Assembly: GCF_023952475.1 (NCBI RefSeq)
Contig: NZ_JALHRX010000001.1
Span: 372,001-436,000 of the forward strand
DNA length: 64,000 bases
From: Cupriavidus sp. WGlv3
GTDB taxonomy: Bacteria; Pseudomonadota; Gammaproteobacteria; Burkholderiales; Burkholderiaceae
Direction: 5' to 3'
Below, piece after piece: positions 1-9,902 of the stretch (positions are counted from its first letter, which is position 1; each line of letters opens with the position of its first letter). The notes under the pieces were generated by a model, which saw only the letters and a program-made list of their open reading frames with translations, searched no databases and had not been told where the DNA came from. The translations under genes were made by a program, and so were the position numbers.

Positions 1-2
1 AA

Positions 3-404
3 CGGCCGTTCGCCGACGGCGCCGCGCTGGCGCAGGCGCTGCGCCAGGCCGTCGATGAAGCCGGCGAGGCGGCGCAGCTGAAGCTGGTGCGCGCCCACCC
101 GGAGCTGGCCGGCAAGGCCGCCGTGCGCGGCGAGCTGACCGCCGAGTCGACGCGCGAGCAGAGCGGTGCCGGCCTGAACCAATGCACGCCCGAGGAGTTC
201 GACCGCCTGCAGTCGCTCAACGCGGCGTACAACCAGAAGTTCGGCTTTCCGTTCATCCTCGCGGTGCGCGGCTACGACCGCCACGGCATCATCGCCGAGT
301 TCGCGCGCCGCGTTGAAAACACACCGCAGCAAGAGTTGCAAACTTGCATCAACCAGATCCATCGCATTGCACAGTTCCGTCTTGACGACTTAGTATCCGC
401 CTGA
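3..404 (+). CDS. uraD: OHCU decarboxylase UraD, C-terminal part
   Basis: The 3' end of a gene that begins before the window; the frame is open from base 3. UraD decarboxylates 2-oxo-4-hydroxy-4-carboxy-5-ureidoimidazoline to (S)-allantoin, the last step of the uric acid branch of purine breakdown, in the cytoplasm. Visible family signatures are HPELAGKAA, the STREQSGAGL stretch and the FGFPFILAVRG core, followed by the usual C-terminal helix that ends in QIHRIAQFRLDDL. About 133 codons are present of a protein normally near 170 residues. No terminator is obvious before the porin gene 180 bp downstream. The identification rests on these family motifs and I consider it secure; the start and any upstream purine genes are outside the window. 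Confidence 0.92.
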   Translation, partial: RPFADGAALAQALRQAVDEAGEAAQLKLVRAHPELAGKAAVRGELTAESTREQSGAGLNQCTPEEFDRLQSLNAAYNQKFGFPFILAVRGYDRHGIIAEFARRVENTPQQELQTCINQIHRIAQFRLDDLVSA

Positions 405-584
405 ACAAAAAAGCGTCACCTGTATAACAAAAAACGCTGTACCCCGATGCCGCCGGCCTCCCATGCAACACCCCACCGAGCCCCGGCCAGGCGGCACGAA
501 TAAAAGCACAAAGACATGACAAGAACCCGTCAGGGACCCAGTACACAACGTTCCAAGCAGGATCAAAACCACGGAGGTCTAACA

Positions 585-1652
585 ATGCAGAAGCAGTACA
601 AGCCGGCGCTCAAGCTGGCGGCGGTAGCGGCTACCCTTTTTTCCGGCGCGGCCATGGCCCAGTCCAGCGTCACGCTGTACGGCCAGGCCGACATGTTCGT
701 CGGCGGCGTGAAGAGCCCGGGCTCGGGCGAGCGCGCATGGGTGGCCAATTCGGGCGGGATGCAGACTTCTTACTGGGGCATCAAGGGCACCGAGGACCTG
801 GGTGGCGGCACCAAGGCCATCTTCGACCTGAACGGCTTCTTCCGTACCGACAGCGGCAACAGCGGCCGCTTCAACGGCGACTCGATGTTCAGCCGCAACG
901 CCTATGTCGGCCTGCAGAACGACAAGGCCGGCACCATCAAGCTGGGCCGCAACACCACGCCGTACTTCATTTCGACCATCCTGTTCAACCCGCTGGTCGA
1001 CTCGTACGTGTTCTCGCCGACGATCTTCCACACCTACTTCGGCGCGGTCAGCGGCGCCGTCGCCGATCCCGGCATCATCGGCGATTCGGGCTGGAACAAC
1101 TCGGTGGTGTACAGCACGCCGAACTTCGGCGGCCTGACCGCCAACTTCATCTACGGCTTCGGCGAGCAGCCGGGCGCCGCGGGCAAGCAGAAGTTCGGCG
1201 GCAACGTCCTGTACTTCAACGGCCCGTTCGCCGCGACCGTGGCCTACCAGCAGGTGCGCTTCAACAACGTGCCGACCGACATGTCCGACCTCGGCCTGTC
1301 GCGCCAGGACGCCGCGCAGATCGGCCTGTCCTACGACTTCAAGGTGGTCAAGCTGTTCGCGCAGGGCCAGTACATCAAGACCCGCGCCACCACCGCGCCG
1401 TCGGGCGACATCAAGCACATCGACGGCCAGTTCGGCGCCTCGGTGCCGATCGGCGCCGGCAACCTGCTGGCCTCGTACGCCTACGGCAAGGTCGACAACT
1501 CGCTGGGCGACTTCAAGCGCAATACCTTTGCCGTCGCCTACGACTACAACCTGTCCAAGCGCACCGACGTGTACGCCGCCTACTACTACGACAAGATCAC
1601 CGGCATCGAGCACGGCGATACCTTCGGCGTGGGCGTGCGCCACAAGTTCTGA
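585..1652 (+). CDS. Gram-negative general porin (Burkholderiales OmpC-like)
   Basis: Outer-membrane trimeric beta-barrel porin for passive uptake of small hydrophilic solutes, 355 residues. The protein starts with a classic signal peptide (KQYK charged start, hydrophobic stretch, cleavage after AMA before QSSVTLYGQAD). That mature N terminus and the final VGVRHKF with terminal Phe are hallmarks of the betaproteobacterial porin family (Porin_4). The start at 585 is preferred over an upstream in-frame ATG at 516 because GGAGGT lies at 573-578 and because only this start gives a signal peptide. A strong rho-independent terminator follows. The gene stands alone between uraD and a small orphan gene; substrate specificity cannot be read from sequence. 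Confidence 0.95.
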   Translation: MQKQYKPALKLAAVAATLFSGAAMAQSSVTLYGQADMFVGGVKSPGSGERAWVANSGGMQTSYWGIKGTEDLGGGTKAIFDLNGFFRTDSGNSGRFNGDSMFSRNAYVGLQNDKAGTIKLGRNTTPYFISTILFNPLVDSYVFSPTIFHTYFGAVSGAVADPGIIGDSGWNNSVVYSTPNFGGLTANFIYGFGEQPGAAGKQKFGGNVLYFNGPFAATVAYQQVRFNNVPTDMSDLGLSRQDAAQIGLSYDFKVVKLFAQGQYIKTRATTAPSGDIKHIDGQFGASVPIGAGNLLASYAYGKVDNSLGDFKRNTFAVAYDYNLSKRTDVYAAYYYDKITGIEHGDTFGVGVRHKF

Positions 1653-1680
1653 TGCGCTGAAGCGTCACCGGCAGCACTGG

Positions 1681-1707
1681 AGCCCGCCTTTCCGGCGGGC
1701 TTTTTCT
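1681..1707 (+). terminator. Rho-independent terminator of the porin gene
   Basis: Hairpin AGCCCGCC-TTTCC-GGCGGGCT followed directly by TTTTTCTTT, 28 bp after the porin stop codon. Confidence 0.9.
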
Positions 1708-1891
1708 TTGCGCACGGCGCGCCTCGCGCGCAATGGCTCCACTTCAATAATGCTGCGCTGCGCCACGCCTGCGGCGCTCCCACGCCGGATTGGAAACTGC
1801 CGCTCCATAGGCGGATTCAATTGGATTGGCCCCGGCGCGCTTCCTAGATTGGTGTTCCAGGCCTCAAAAACCAATGACAGCGAGGTGACAC

Positions 1892-2137
1892 ATGCGGCGA
1901 TACGCGAAGACCCGGTCTGAACTGATGGCCATCCTGAACCAGTGCCTCGACAACAACCCCGAGTGCGGCGAGTGCGAGCTGCACGCGGTGCGAATGCACC
2001 AGCCTGACCATACCGGTTGCAACTGGAGCGCCGAGGTCGATTTCCCGCAGGAGTCCATCGATAACCTGGGACACCAGCTCGCAGCGGCAAAATCGATTAT
2101 CGTGGTCATGCGCGAGCAGTACAACGTGCTGCAATAG
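1892..2137 (+). CDS. Small uncharacterised protein (81 aa)
   Basis: An 81-residue soluble protein with no family that I recognise. It has no signal peptide or membrane segment. It is fairly acidic, with three cysteines clustered near residues 18-30 (NQCLDN, ECGECEL) and a His-rich stretch just after them, so a metal or redox role is possible but unproven. GAGGTG sits a few bases before the ATG. The gene has its own terminator immediately downstream and lies alone between the porin and the convergent maeB. Ribosome-binding site, terminator and normal codon usage support a real gene; function is unknown. Confidence 0.65.
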   Translation: MRRYAKTRSELMAILNQCLDNNPECGECELHAVRMHQPDHTGCNWSAEVDFPQESIDNLGHQLAAAKSIIVVMREQYNVLQ

Positions 2138-2189
2138 CCACCATCCCAACCGGCCCTGGCCGCGCGGATGCGGCGGGGCAACAAACAAA

Positions 2190-2216
2190 AAGGCCGGGTC
2201 ATCGACCCGGCCTTTT
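2190..2216. terminator. Bidirectional terminator between the small gene and maeB
   Basis: AAAGGCCGGGTC-ATC-GACCCGGCCTTTT hairpin with a T run on the plus side and TTTTTGTTTGTTG on the minus side; serves both convergent genes. Confidence 0.9.
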
Positions 2217-2240
2217 GCATGGCAAACGCCGCGCGGCGAA

Positions 2241-4562
2241 TCAGCGCACCGCGTTGCACTCGGCCACGGCAACGGCCGTCATATTGACGATCCGGCGCGT
2301 GGTGGCCTGCGGGTTCAGGATGTGCACCGGCTTGGCCGCGCCCAGCAGGATCGGGCCCACTGTCACGCCCTGGCCGCCCGTGATCTTGAGCAGGTTGAAG
2401 GCAATGTTGGCGGCGTCCAGCGTCGGCATCACCAGCAGGTTGGCACTGCCGGCGAGCTTGGTCGACGGCAGGAAGTGGCGGCGCACGTCCTCGACCAGCG
2501 CGGCATCGCCCTGCATCTCGCCTTCGACTTCCAGGTGCGGTGCCTCGCGCGCGAGGATCTGCGCGGCCTCGCGCATCTTGCGCGCCGACGGGCGCGTCGA
2601 CGAGCCGAACATCGAGTGCGACATCAGCGCCACCTTGGGCTGCAGGCCGAAGCGCGCGATTTCTTCGGCGGCCAGCTGGGTGATGGCCGCCAGCTGTTCC
2701 GCGCTGGGGTCGTCGTTGACGAAGGTGTCGGTGATGAACAGCGTGTACTTCTCCAGCATCAGCGCGTTCATCGCCGCGAACACATGCGCGCCCGGCGCCA
2801 GGCCGATCACATCGCGCACGTGCTCGAGGTGCGCCTCGAAGCGGCCCACGGTGCCGCACAGCAGCGCGTCGGCGTCGCCCATGTGCATCAGCATGGTGCC
2901 GATCAGCGTGTTGGAGCGGCGCAGCGCCACCTTGGCCATGTCCGGGGTCACGCCGTCGCGGCCGCGCAGCGCGTGGTAGGCCTCATGGTAGGCGCGGTAG
3001 CGCGGATCGTCCTCGGGGTTGATCAGCTCGAAGTCCACGCCCGGCTTCAGGCGCAGGCCGGCCTTGTCGATACGCATCTGGATCACGTGCGGACGGCCGA
3101 TCAGGATCGGACGGGCCAGGCCTTCGTCGACCACGCCCTGCACCGCGCGCAGCACGCGCTCTTCCTCGCCCTCGGCATAGGCCACGCGCTTGGGCGCGGC
3201 CTTGGCGGCCGAGAACACCGGCTTCATGATCAGGCCGGTGTGGTAGACGTAGGTGGAGAGCTGCTGGCGGTACGCTTCCAGGTCCTTGATCGGGCGCGTG
3301 GCCACGCCGGACTCTTCGGCGGCCTTGGCCACCGCCGGCGCGATCTTCTCGATCAGGCGCTGGTCGAACGGCGTCGGGATGATGTAGTCCGGGCCGAACT
3401 TCAGCTCGCGCCCACCGTAGGCCGCGGCCACGGCATCGTTCAGCTCGGCCTCGGCCAGCTCGGCGATGGCCTTGACGCAGGCCAGCTTCATCGCTTCCGT
3501 GATCTTGGTCGCGCCGCAATCGAGCGCGCCGCGGAAGATGTACGGGAAGCACAGCACGTTGTTGACCTGGTTCGGGTAGTCCGAACGGCCGGTGGCGATG
3601 ATGCAGTCCGGGCGCGCGGCCTTGGCCACTTCCGGGCGGATCTCGGGCTCGGGGTTGGCCAGCGCCAGGATGATGGGCTGGTCGGCCATGGTCTTGACCA
3701 TCTCGCCGGTCAGCACGCCGGCGGTCGAGCAGCCCAGGAAGACGTCGGCACCCTTGACGATGTCGGCCAGCGTGCGCGCCGAGGTGTCCTGCGCGTAGCG
3801 GGCCTTGTTGGCTTCCATGTTGGCGTCGCGGCCCACATAGATCACGCCCTTGGAATCGACCACCGAGATGTTCTCGCGCTTCACGCCGAGACTGACCATG
3901 GTGTCGAGGCAGGCAATGGCCGCCGCGCCGGCACCGGACACGGCCAGCTTCACCTTGGCGACGTCCTTGCCAACCACCTTCAGGCCGTTGAGCAGCGCCG
4001 CGGTCGAAATGATCGCGGTGCCGTGCTGGTCGTCATGGAAGACGGGGATGTTCATGCGCTCGCGCAGCTTCTGCTCGATGTAGAAGCACTCCGGCGCCTT
4101 GATGTCTTCCAGATTGACGCCGCCCAGCGTGGGCTCCAGCGCGGCGACGATCTCGACGATCTTGTCCGGGTCGCGCGCGTCGAGCTCGATGTCGAACACG
4201 TCGATGCCGGCGAACTTCTTGAACAGGCAGCCCTTGCCCTCCATCACCGGCTTGCCGGCCAGCGGGCCGATGTCGCCCAGGCCCAGCACGGCGGTGCCGT
4301 TGGTGACCACGGCCACCAGGTTGGCGCGCGAGGTGTACTCGGCGGCGGTGGCGGGGTCCTTGGCGATTTCCTCGCAGGCGTAGGCTACGCCCGGCGAGTA
4401 GGCCAGCGACAGGTCGCGCTGGTTGGACAGCGCCTTGGTCGCGGTGACCTGGATCTTGCCCTTGGTCGGGCTGCGGTGGTATTCCAGCGCGGCGAGGCGC
4501 AGCTGCGCTTCAGGACTGTTCGGGGCATGTTGCGGTGCATCACCGCTGGTCTTGCTGCTCAT
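2241..4562 (-). CDS. maeB: NADP-dependent malic enzyme (MaeB type, with phosphotransacetylase-like domain)
   Basis: Oxidative decarboxylation of malate to pyruvate with NADP+, supplying NADPH and pyruvate during growth on C4 or C2 substrates. The protein is 773 residues from the ATG at 4562 ([10 protein letters not shown]). The malic N-terminal domain covers about residues 20-160 ([26 protein letters not shown]), then the NAD-binding domain to about 430 ([19 protein letters not shown]), then a phosphotransacetylase-like C-terminal domain ([27 protein letters not shown]). The last domain is known to be non-catalytic and regulatory in this class, responding to acetyl-CoA. An in-frame start 22 codons upstream exists but extends past the usual N terminus. 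A TAGAAT box on the minus strand at 4709-4714 is a weak promoter candidate. Confidence 0.95.
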   Translation of the reverse strand: MSSKTSGDAPQHAPNSPEAQLRLAALEYHRSPTKGKIQVTATKALSNQRDLSLAYSPGVAYACEEIAKDPATAAEYTSRANLVAVVTNGTAVLGLGDIGPLAGKPVMEGKGCLFKKFAGIDVFDIELDARDPDKIVEIVAALEPTLGGVNLEDIKAPECFYIEQKLRERMNIPVFHDDQHGTAIISTAALLNGLKVVGKDVAKVKLAVSGAGAAAIACLDTMVSLGVKRENISVVDSKGVIYVGRDANMEANKARYAQDTSARTLADIVKGADVFLGCSTAGVLTGEMVKTMADQPIILALANPEPEIRPEVAKAARPDCIIATGRSDYPNQVNNVLCFPYIFRGALDCGATKITEAMKLACVKAIAELAEAELNDAVAAAYGGRELKFGPDYIIPTPFDQRLIEKIAPAVAKAAEESGVATRPIKDLEAYRQQLSTYVYHTGLIMKPVFSAAKAAPKRVAYAEGEEERVLRAVQGVVDEGLARPILIGRPHVIQMRIDKAGLRLKPGVDFELINPEDDPRYRAYHEAYHALRGRDGVTPDMAKVALRRSNTLIGTMLMHMGDADALLCGTVGRFEAHLEHVRDVIGLAPGAHVFAAMNALMLEKYTLFITDTFVNDDPSAEQLAAITQLAAEEIARFGLQPKVALMSHSMFGSSTRPSARKMREAAQILAREAPHLEVEGEMQGDAALVEDVRRHFLPSTKLAGSANLLVMPTLDAANIAFNLLKITGGQGVTVGPILLGAAKPVHILNPQATTRRIVNMTAVAVAECNAVR

Positions 4563-4899
4563 TGGCTCGTCCGGAAAATGGCCCGGACCGGAAGCGCCCC
4601 TCTCCCGCCATGGTTCGGCCCGGCTCAAGCGACAAGCCGGCAGCGAAGGACAAGCTCTGGCAGCGAAACTGACGATTCCGGCCGCCAGGCCGGAAAAATC
4701 GAGCAGCTATTCTAGCCCACGCGCCCGCGCAAAGTACCACCGCGGCACGCCTGCGGGCGGCATTTTGCGCGGATTCTGGCCGTTAAACAGCTTTTACCAT
4801 TGGGTATGCAATGGCGGTGCAGAAGCATGCTCCTGCATGCATCCGCACGCATTGCACTGCCGGGCCTGGGACGGCCGGTGGCAGCTGATGGCGGTCGCG
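4563..4899. other. Intergenic stretch between maeB and the DUF4136 gene
   Basis: I see no convincing gene here. The minus strand carries a possible -10 (TAGAAT, 4709-4714) for maeB with no good -35. The right half is less GC-rich and holds short TGCATGC-type repeats around 4827-4850 without a clear function. No terminator hairpin with a T run was found for the lipoprotein gene that ends at 4900. Confidence 0.4.
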
Positions 4900-5604
4900 C
4901 TACTTAGCGTTCTTCTCCACCTCCAGCGTCACCCGGCGCGGACGGCCGCTGTCGGACGGGAAGTCGGTGAAGGCGCTGCGGATCAGGTAGGGCATCATCG
5001 CCGGCAAGCTGCCGTTCTCGGCCTGGTTCTGCGCGGTGACCTGCCAGACCCGCTTGCCGCTGGCCGCGTCCTTGAAATACACCCGCAGGCTGGAGAACGT
5101 CACCGGCACGTCGCGCACCACCGTCTGCGGCGGCCAGTAGCCCGGACCCCACGGGCCCCATGGCCCCCACGGCCGGTAGTAGCCCGGTCCCCAGTACGGA
5201 CCCCAGTACGGGCCCCACGGGCCGTACCACGGGTCCGGGTAGACCGTCTCGGCCACGCGCACCAGCCCCGGCGCCGAGTCGTAGTCCATGCTGACCAGGT
5301 AGCGCGCCTGCCGGGCTGGCACCTGCTCGAAGCCGACCCCGGCCAGCGCCGCCGCCAGCCATTGTTCATAGGTCTGCCGGTCAAGCTGGGCCGCCTGCTC
5401 GGCGCTGCGCTCGAAACTGTAGGTGCGCGGCGCGTCGTTCTGCCAGCCCGGCAGGCGGAACGCCGTGACATCGGTGGTCACGGTGCTGGCGCACCCCGAC
5501 AGCAGCAGCGCCGCCAGCAGCGCCAGCGCGCCCCACGTCCTGCGCAGCCCCGGCCACCGGCCCGCTGCCTCTTCATTGCCGACCCCGCCTGCGCGCTGCC
5601 ACAT
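4900..5604 (-). CDS. DUF4136 family lipoprotein with aromatic WGP-rich insert
   Basis: A 234-residue predicted outer- or inner-membrane-anchored lipoprotein. The signal peptide runs from about residue 20 and ends in the lipobox LLSGC with Cys38 as the lipidation site. The rest matches the DUF4136 layout: TDVTAF near the start, LVSMDYDSAP in the middle, and the C-terminal LPAMMPYLIRSAFTDFPSDSG that is typical of the family. Residues 121-160 form an unusual insert made almost only of W, G, P and Y with repeated GPYWGP and GPWGPW units. GAGGT lies 7 bp before the ATG. The long N-terminal region before the hydrophobic stretch may mean translation starts later. The gene stands alone; biochemical function is unknown. 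Confidence 0.85.
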   Translation of the reverse strand: MWQRAGGVGNEEAAGRWPGLRRTWGALALLAALLLSGCASTVTTDVTAFRLPGWQNDAPRTYSFERSAEQAAQLDRQTYEQWLAAALAGVGFEQVPARQARYLVSMDYDSAPGLVRVAETVYPDPWYGPWGPYWGPYWGPGYYRPWGPWGPWGPGYWPPQTVVRDVPVTFSSLRVYFKDAASGKRVWQVTAQNQAENGSLPAMMPYLIRSAFTDFPSDSGRPRRVTLEVEKNAK

Positions 5605-5811
5605 AGTGCTACCTCGCCCTTCTGTCCACTGAAACCCTGCGTGTCTCTGAGACCACGCCGGCGCCGCGGAATTCCCCGCGCCCGCTTGGTGCGGCGCCCG
5701 CCAGACCGCGCCCCGACCCCTTGGCTACAATGAGGACTTCAGCGCCATGCTCTGCTTGCTCGCGTGGCCGCCCCCTTTTTCCTAACGGTCTACCGAAGAC
5801 AGGATCCCTCC

Positions 5812-8523
5812 ATGCTGCGCACCGACACGCCCGTTACCGTCTATCGCAAGGACTATACCCCGCCGCCGTTCGCCATCGACCACGCCGCGCTGGTGCTGGA
5901 GCTCGATCCCCAGCGCACCGTCGTCACCAGCACGCTGCGCTTCGCGCGCACGGCGGGCGCCCCCGACGCGCCGCTGGTGCTGGCCGGCGAAGAACTCGAA
6001 CTGATCGGCGTCAGCCTGGACGGCAAGCCCGTGGCCAACGCCACCCAGGACGGCGGCACGCTGACGCTTGCCGGCCTGCCGGCGCAGGGCACGCTGGAAA
6101 TCACCACCGCGTGCCAGCCCGCGGCCAACACCACGCTGTCGGGGCTCTATGTCTCCAACGGCAACTTCTTCACCCAGTGCGAGGCCGAGGGCTTCCGCCG
6201 CATCACCTATTTCCTCGACCGCCCCGACGTGATGGCGACCTACCGCGTCACGCTGCGCGCCGACCGCGCCGCCTATCCGGTGCTGCTGTCCAACGGCAAC
6301 CTGGTGAGCCAGCGCGAACTGCCCGATGGCCGCCACGAAGCCGTGTGGGAAGACCCGTTCCCCAAGCCGTCCTACCTGTTCGCGCTGGTCGCGGGCAAGC
6401 TCGAATGCATCGAGCAACGGATCCAGTCCGCCTCCGGCAAGGACAAGCTGCTGCAGGTGTGGGTCGAGCCGCGCGACCTCGACAAGACCCGCCACGCAAT
6501 GGACTCGCTGGTCCATTCGATCCGCTGGGACGAGCGCCGCTTCGGGCTGGAGCTGGACCTCGAGCGCTTCATGATCGTCGCCGTGGGCGACTTCAACATG
6601 GGCGCGATGGAGAACAAGGGCCTGAACATCTTCAACACCAAGTACGTGCTGGCCAATGCGGAAACCGCCACCGACACCGACTTCGCCAATATCGAGGCAG
6701 TGGTCGGCCACGAGTACTTCCATAACTGGACCGGCAACCGCGTGACCTGTCGCGACTGGTTCCAGCTGTCGCTGAAGGAAGGCCTGACGGTGTTCCGCGA
6801 CCAGGAATTCTCGGCCGACATGATGGGCTCGGAATCGGGCCGCGCGGTCAAGCGCATCGAGGACGTGCGCGTGCTGCGCCAGGTGCAGTTCCCCGAGGAC
6901 GCCGGGCCGATGGCGCATCCGGTGCGCCCCGACAGCTACGAAGAGATCAACAACTTCTACACCGTCACGGTGTACGAGAAAGGCGCCGAGGTGGTGCGCA
7001 TGTACCAGACCCTGCTGGGCCGCGACGGCTTCCGCAAGGGCATGGACCTGTACTTCCAGCGCCACGACGGCCAGGCCGTGACCTGCGACGACTTCCGCGC
7101 CGCCATGGCCGATGCCAACGGCCGCGACCTGAGCCAGTTCGGGCTGTGGTACAGCCAGGCCGGCACGCCGGTGGTGACCGCGCGCACCGCGTGGAACGGC
7201 GACGACGGCAGCCTGACGCTGACGCTGTCGCAGCGCTGCCCCAAGGTCGGCATCGAGACCCGCGCCGGCACGCCCGACAAGCAGCCCTTCCATATCCCGT
7301 TCGCGCTGGGCTTGCTGGGCGCCGACGGCCACGACCTGCCGCTGCAGCTGGAAGGCGAAAGCGCGCCCGCCGGCACCACGCGCGTGCTCGACTTCACGCA
7401 GGCCGAGCAGAGCTTCCGCTTCATCAACCTGCCACGCGGCGCCGAGGCCCCGCTGCCGTCGCTGCTGCGCAATTTCTCCGCGCCGGTGATCGTCGATGCC
7501 GAGTACACCGACGCGCAGCTGACCTTCCAGCTGTCGCACGACAGCGACGCCTTCAACCGCTGGGAAGCCGGCCAGCGCCTGGCCACGCGCGCGCTGCTGC
7601 AGCTGGTGGCTGACGTGCAGGCCGGGCGCGAGCTCAGGCTCGATCCCGCGCTGGTGCGCGCCATGCGCGCGGTGCTGACCGACGACACGCTCAACCCCGC
7701 CTTCCGCGAGCAGGCCCTGGTGTTGCCGGCCGAGGCCTACCTGGCCGAGCGCATGGGCGTGGCCGATCCCGCCGCCATCCACCGCGCGCGCCAGTTCATG
7801 CGCGAAGGCCTGGCGCGCGCGCTGCAGGCGGACTGGCTGGCCGCCTACGAAGCCAATGCCACGCCGGGCCCGTATTCGCCCGATGCCGCTCCGGCGGCGA
7901 AGCGCGCGCTGCGCAACCTCGCGCTCGGCTACCTGGCCGACAGCGGCGACCCCGCGATGCAGGCGCTGGCCGACCAGCAATACCAGAATGCCGACAACAT
8001 GACCGACCGCTTCGCCGCGCTGTCGGCACTGGTCAACAGCTTCGCCCCCGGCCGCGAGCATGCGCTGGCGGACTTCTACCAGCGCTTCGAAGACGACGCG
8101 CTGGTGATCGACAAGTGGTTCTCGCTGCAGGGCATGCAGCGCGGCAGCGTCGGCCCGCAGCCCGGTGGCCCGCACGCGGGCAAGCGCACCATCGACACCG
8201 TGCGCGCGCTGATGGAGCATCCCGCCTTCAACCTGCGCAACCCCAACCGCGCGCGTTCGCTGATCTTCAGCTTCTGCTCCGGCAACCCGGCGCAGTTCCA
8301 CGCCGAAGACGGCTCCGGCTACCGCTTCTGGGCCGACCAGGTGCTGGCGCTGGACGCCATCAACCCCCAGGTGGCGGCGCGCCTGGCGCGGGTGATGGAC
8401 CGCTGGCAGAAATATGAACTGGCGTTGCGCGACCGCATGCGCGCCGAGCTGGAACGCGTCGCCGCCTGCAGCACGCTGTCGCGCGACGTGCGCGAGATCG
8501 TCGGCAAGGCGCTGGCCGGCTGA
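5812..8523 (+). CDS. pepN: Aminopeptidase N (M1 zinc metallopeptidase)
   Basis: Cytoplasmic broad-specificity aminopeptidase that trims N-terminal residues from peptides. The 903 residues are close to E. coli PepN (870). The substrate-binding motif GAMEN is at 264-268 and the zinc site HEYFHNW starts at His300, with His304 and the third ligand Glu323 in LKEGLTVF. The N-terminal beta domain (YRKDYTPPPF, FRRITYFLDRPDVM) and the all-alpha C-terminal domain (NPNRARSLIFSF) are complete. The ATG at 5812 is chosen over a GTG at 5764 because AGGA lies just upstream and MLRTDTP fits the family start. A TACAAT hexamer at 5726-5731 may be the -10. It is followed after 81 bp by fbp. Confidence 0.96.
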   Translation: MLRTDTPVTVYRKDYTPPPFAIDHAALVLELDPQRTVVTSTLRFARTAGAPDAPLVLAGEELELIGVSLDGKPVANATQDGGTLTLAGLPAQGTLEITTACQPAANTTLSGLYVSNGNFFTQCEAEGFRRITYFLDRPDVMATYRVTLRADRAAYPVLLSNGNLVSQRELPDGRHEAVWEDPFPKPSYLFALVAGKLECIEQRIQSASGKDKLLQVWVEPRDLDKTRHAMDSLVHSIRWDERRFGLELDLERFMIVAVGDFNMGAMENKGLNIFNTKYVLANAETATDTDFANIEAVVGHEYFHNWTGNRVTCRDWFQLSLKEGLTVFRDQEFSADMMGSESGRAVKRIEDVRVLRQVQFPEDAGPMAHPVRPDSYEEINNFYTVTVYEKGAEVVRMYQTLLGRDGFRKGMDLYFQRHDGQAVTCDDFRAAMADANGRDLSQFGLWYSQAGTPVVTARTAWNGDDGSLTLTLSQRCPKVGIETRAGTPDKQPFHIPFALGLLGADGHDLPLQLEGESAPAGTTRVLDFTQAEQSFRFINLPRGAEAPLPSLLRNFSAPVIVDAEYTDAQLTFQLSHDSDAFNRWEAGQRLATRALLQLVADVQAGRELRLDPALVRAMRAVLTDDTLNPAFREQALVLPAEAYLAERMGVADPAAIHRARQFMREGLARALQADWLAAYEANATPGPYSPDAAPAAKRALRNLALGYLADSGDPAMQALADQQYQNADNMTDRFAALSALVNSFAPGREHALADFYQRFEDDALVIDKWFSLQGMQRGSVGPQPGGPHAGKRTIDTVRALMEHPAFNLRNPNRARSLIFSFCSGNPAQFHAEDGSGYRFWADQVLALDAINPQVAARLARVMDRWQKYELALRDRMRAELERVAACSTLSRDVREIVGKALAG

Positions 8524-8604
8524 GCGCGGCCGGCCGACGCCCCCCGATGCCCGGTCCGGCGCGGCCGGGCATGTAGAATTGCGGCCATCCAAGGAGAACC
8601 AACC

Positions 8605-9621
8605 ATGACTCGCATCAGCCTGACCCGCTACCTGGTCGAGGAACAGCGCAAGCACAACACCATCCAGCCCGAACTGCGGCTGCTGATCGAAGTGGTCGCG
8701 CGCGCCTGCAAGGCCATTTCCAACGCCGTCAGCAAGGGCGCCCTCGCCGGCGTGCTGGGCTCGGCCGGCACCGGCAACGTCCAGGGCGAAACCCAGCAGA
8801 AGCTGGACGTGATCGCCAACGAAGTGCTGCTCGACGCCAACGAATGGGGCGGCCACCTGGCCGCGATGGCGTCGGAAGAAATGGAATCGTTCTACGAGAT
8901 TCCCAACCGCTACCCGAAGGGCGAATACCTGCTGATGTTCGACCCGCTCGACGGCTCATCGAACATCGACGTCAACGTCTCGATCGGCACCATCTTCTCG
9001 GTGCTGCACATGCCCAAGCCGGGCCAGACCGTGACCGAGGCCGACTTCCTGCAGCCCGGCACGCACCAGGTCGCCGCCGGCTACGCGGTGTACGGCCCGC
9101 AGACCACGCTGGTGCTGACGGTCGGCAACGGCGTGCACATGTTCACGCTGGACCGCGAGGCCGGCAGCTTCGTGCTGACCCAGTCCAACGTCACGATTCC
9201 GGAAGACACCAAGGAATTCGCCATCAACATGTCGAACATGCGCCACTGGGCCCCGCCGGTGCGCAAGTACATCGACGAGTGCCTGGCCGGCGACGAAGGC
9301 CCGCGCGGCAAGAACTTCAATATGCGCTGGGTGGCATCGATGGTCGCCGACGTGCACCGCATCCTGACCCGCGGCGGCATCTTCATGTACCCGTGGGACA
9401 AGCGCGAGCCGGAAAAGCCCGGCAAGCTGCGCCTGATGTACGAGGCCAACCCGATGGCGATGCTGGTCGAACAGGCCGGCGGCGCCGCCACCAATGGCGA
9501 GCAGCGCATCCTCGACGTGCAGCCGGAAAAGCTGCACCAGCGCGTCTCGGTGATCCTGGGCTCGAAGAACGAAGTGGAGCGCGTCACGCGCTACCACCAG
9601 GAAGCGCAAGCCAAGGCCTGA
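8605..9621 (+). CDS. fbp: Fructose-1,6-bisphosphatase, class I
   Basis: Hydrolyses fructose 1,6-bisphosphate to fructose 6-phosphate in gluconeogenesis. The protein is 338 residues, the normal length of class I enzymes. Visible motifs are the metal-binding [13 protein letters not shown] loop, the GAL-type N-terminal helix and the C-terminal [21 protein letters not shown] with the catalytic-site residues. AAGGAG precedes the ATG by 8 bp and a TAGAAT box at 8574-8579 may be its -10. A terminator follows. This is a single chromosomal copy without cbb genes around it, so I infer a gluconeogenic rather than Calvin-cycle role. Confidence 0.96.
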   Translation: MTRISLTRYLVEEQRKHNTIQPELRLLIEVVARACKAISNAVSKGALAGVLGSAGTGNVQGETQQKLDVIANEVLLDANEWGGHLAAMASEEMESFYEIPNRYPKGEYLLMFDPLDGSSNIDVNVSIGTIFSVLHMPKPGQTVTEADFLQPGTHQVAAGYAVYGPQTTLVLTVGNGVHMFTLDREAGSFVLTQSNVTIPEDTKEFAINMSNMRHWAPPVRKYIDECLAGDEGPRGKNFNMRWVASMVADVHRILTRGGIFMYPWDKREPEKPGKLRLMYEANPMAMLVEQAGGAATNGEQRILDVQPEKLHQRVSVILGSKNEVERVTRYHQEAQAKA

Positions 9622-9641
9622 TACCGGCCAGGGCCAGCCTG

Positions 9642-9667
9642 AAACGGGGCGCTCCGCGCCCCGTTTT
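9642..9667 (+). terminator. Rho-independent terminator of fbp
   Basis: ACGGGGCG-CTC-CGCGCCCCGT hairpin (GC-rich stem) followed by TTTTTCG, 20 bp after the fbp stop. Confidence 0.85.
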
Positions 9668-9706
9668 TCGTGCCGGCGCCGGATGACATCGGCGACACAA
9701 GAGGGC

Positions 9707-9735
9707 TTCACAAGGCCGGAAAACGCTGCTACTAT
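9707..9735 (+). promoter_or_regulatory. Sigma70-type promoter of tRNA-Thr
   Basis: TTCACA (9707-9712), 17-bp spacer, TACTAT (9730-9735), about 30 bp before the mature tRNA 5' end. Confidence 0.6.
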
Positions 9736-9766
9736 TGCGGGCTGTTCCAGATCGCCGGAACATGTT

Positions 9767-9842
9767 GCCGAAGTAGCTCAGTCGGTAGAGCAGCTCATTC
9801 GTAATGAGAAGGTCGGGGGTTCGATTCCTCTCTTCGGCACCA
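9767..9842 (+). tRNA. tRNA-Thr (anticodon CGT)
   Basis: A 76-nt cloverleaf with encoded CCA. The acceptor stem is GCCGAAG/CTTCGGC, the D arm has AGCTCAGTCGGTAGAGC, the anticodon loop TTCGTAA places CGT at 9800-9802, and the T arm carries GGTTCGATTCC. It closely resembles the E. coli thrW product. A promoter lies just upstream and a terminator just downstream, so it is a single-gene unit. Confidence 0.97.
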
Positions 9843-9868
9843 CCAGAATTCCAGGGCCCAGCCCGCGC

Positions 9869-9902
9869 AAACCCGGACAGCGTCACGCTCTCCGGGTTTT
9901 TT
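9869..9902 (+). terminator. Rho-independent terminator of tRNA-Thr
   Basis: AAACCCGGA and TCCGGGTTT arms with an inner AGCG/CGCT stem, followed by a T run to 9902. It overlaps the 3' end of the small opposing gene that ends at 9883. Confidence 0.85.

Noticed and set aside
2322-4715. A 797-codon frame on the plus strand opposite maeB
   Set aside because: Its protein is a run of His, Arg, Gly and Gln typical of the antisense of high-GC coding DNA. maeB has full family motifs on the other strand.
5782-8856. A 1024-codon frame opposite pepN and the fbp start
   Set aside because: Composition is antisense-like and no domain is visible; both plus-strand genes are clear.
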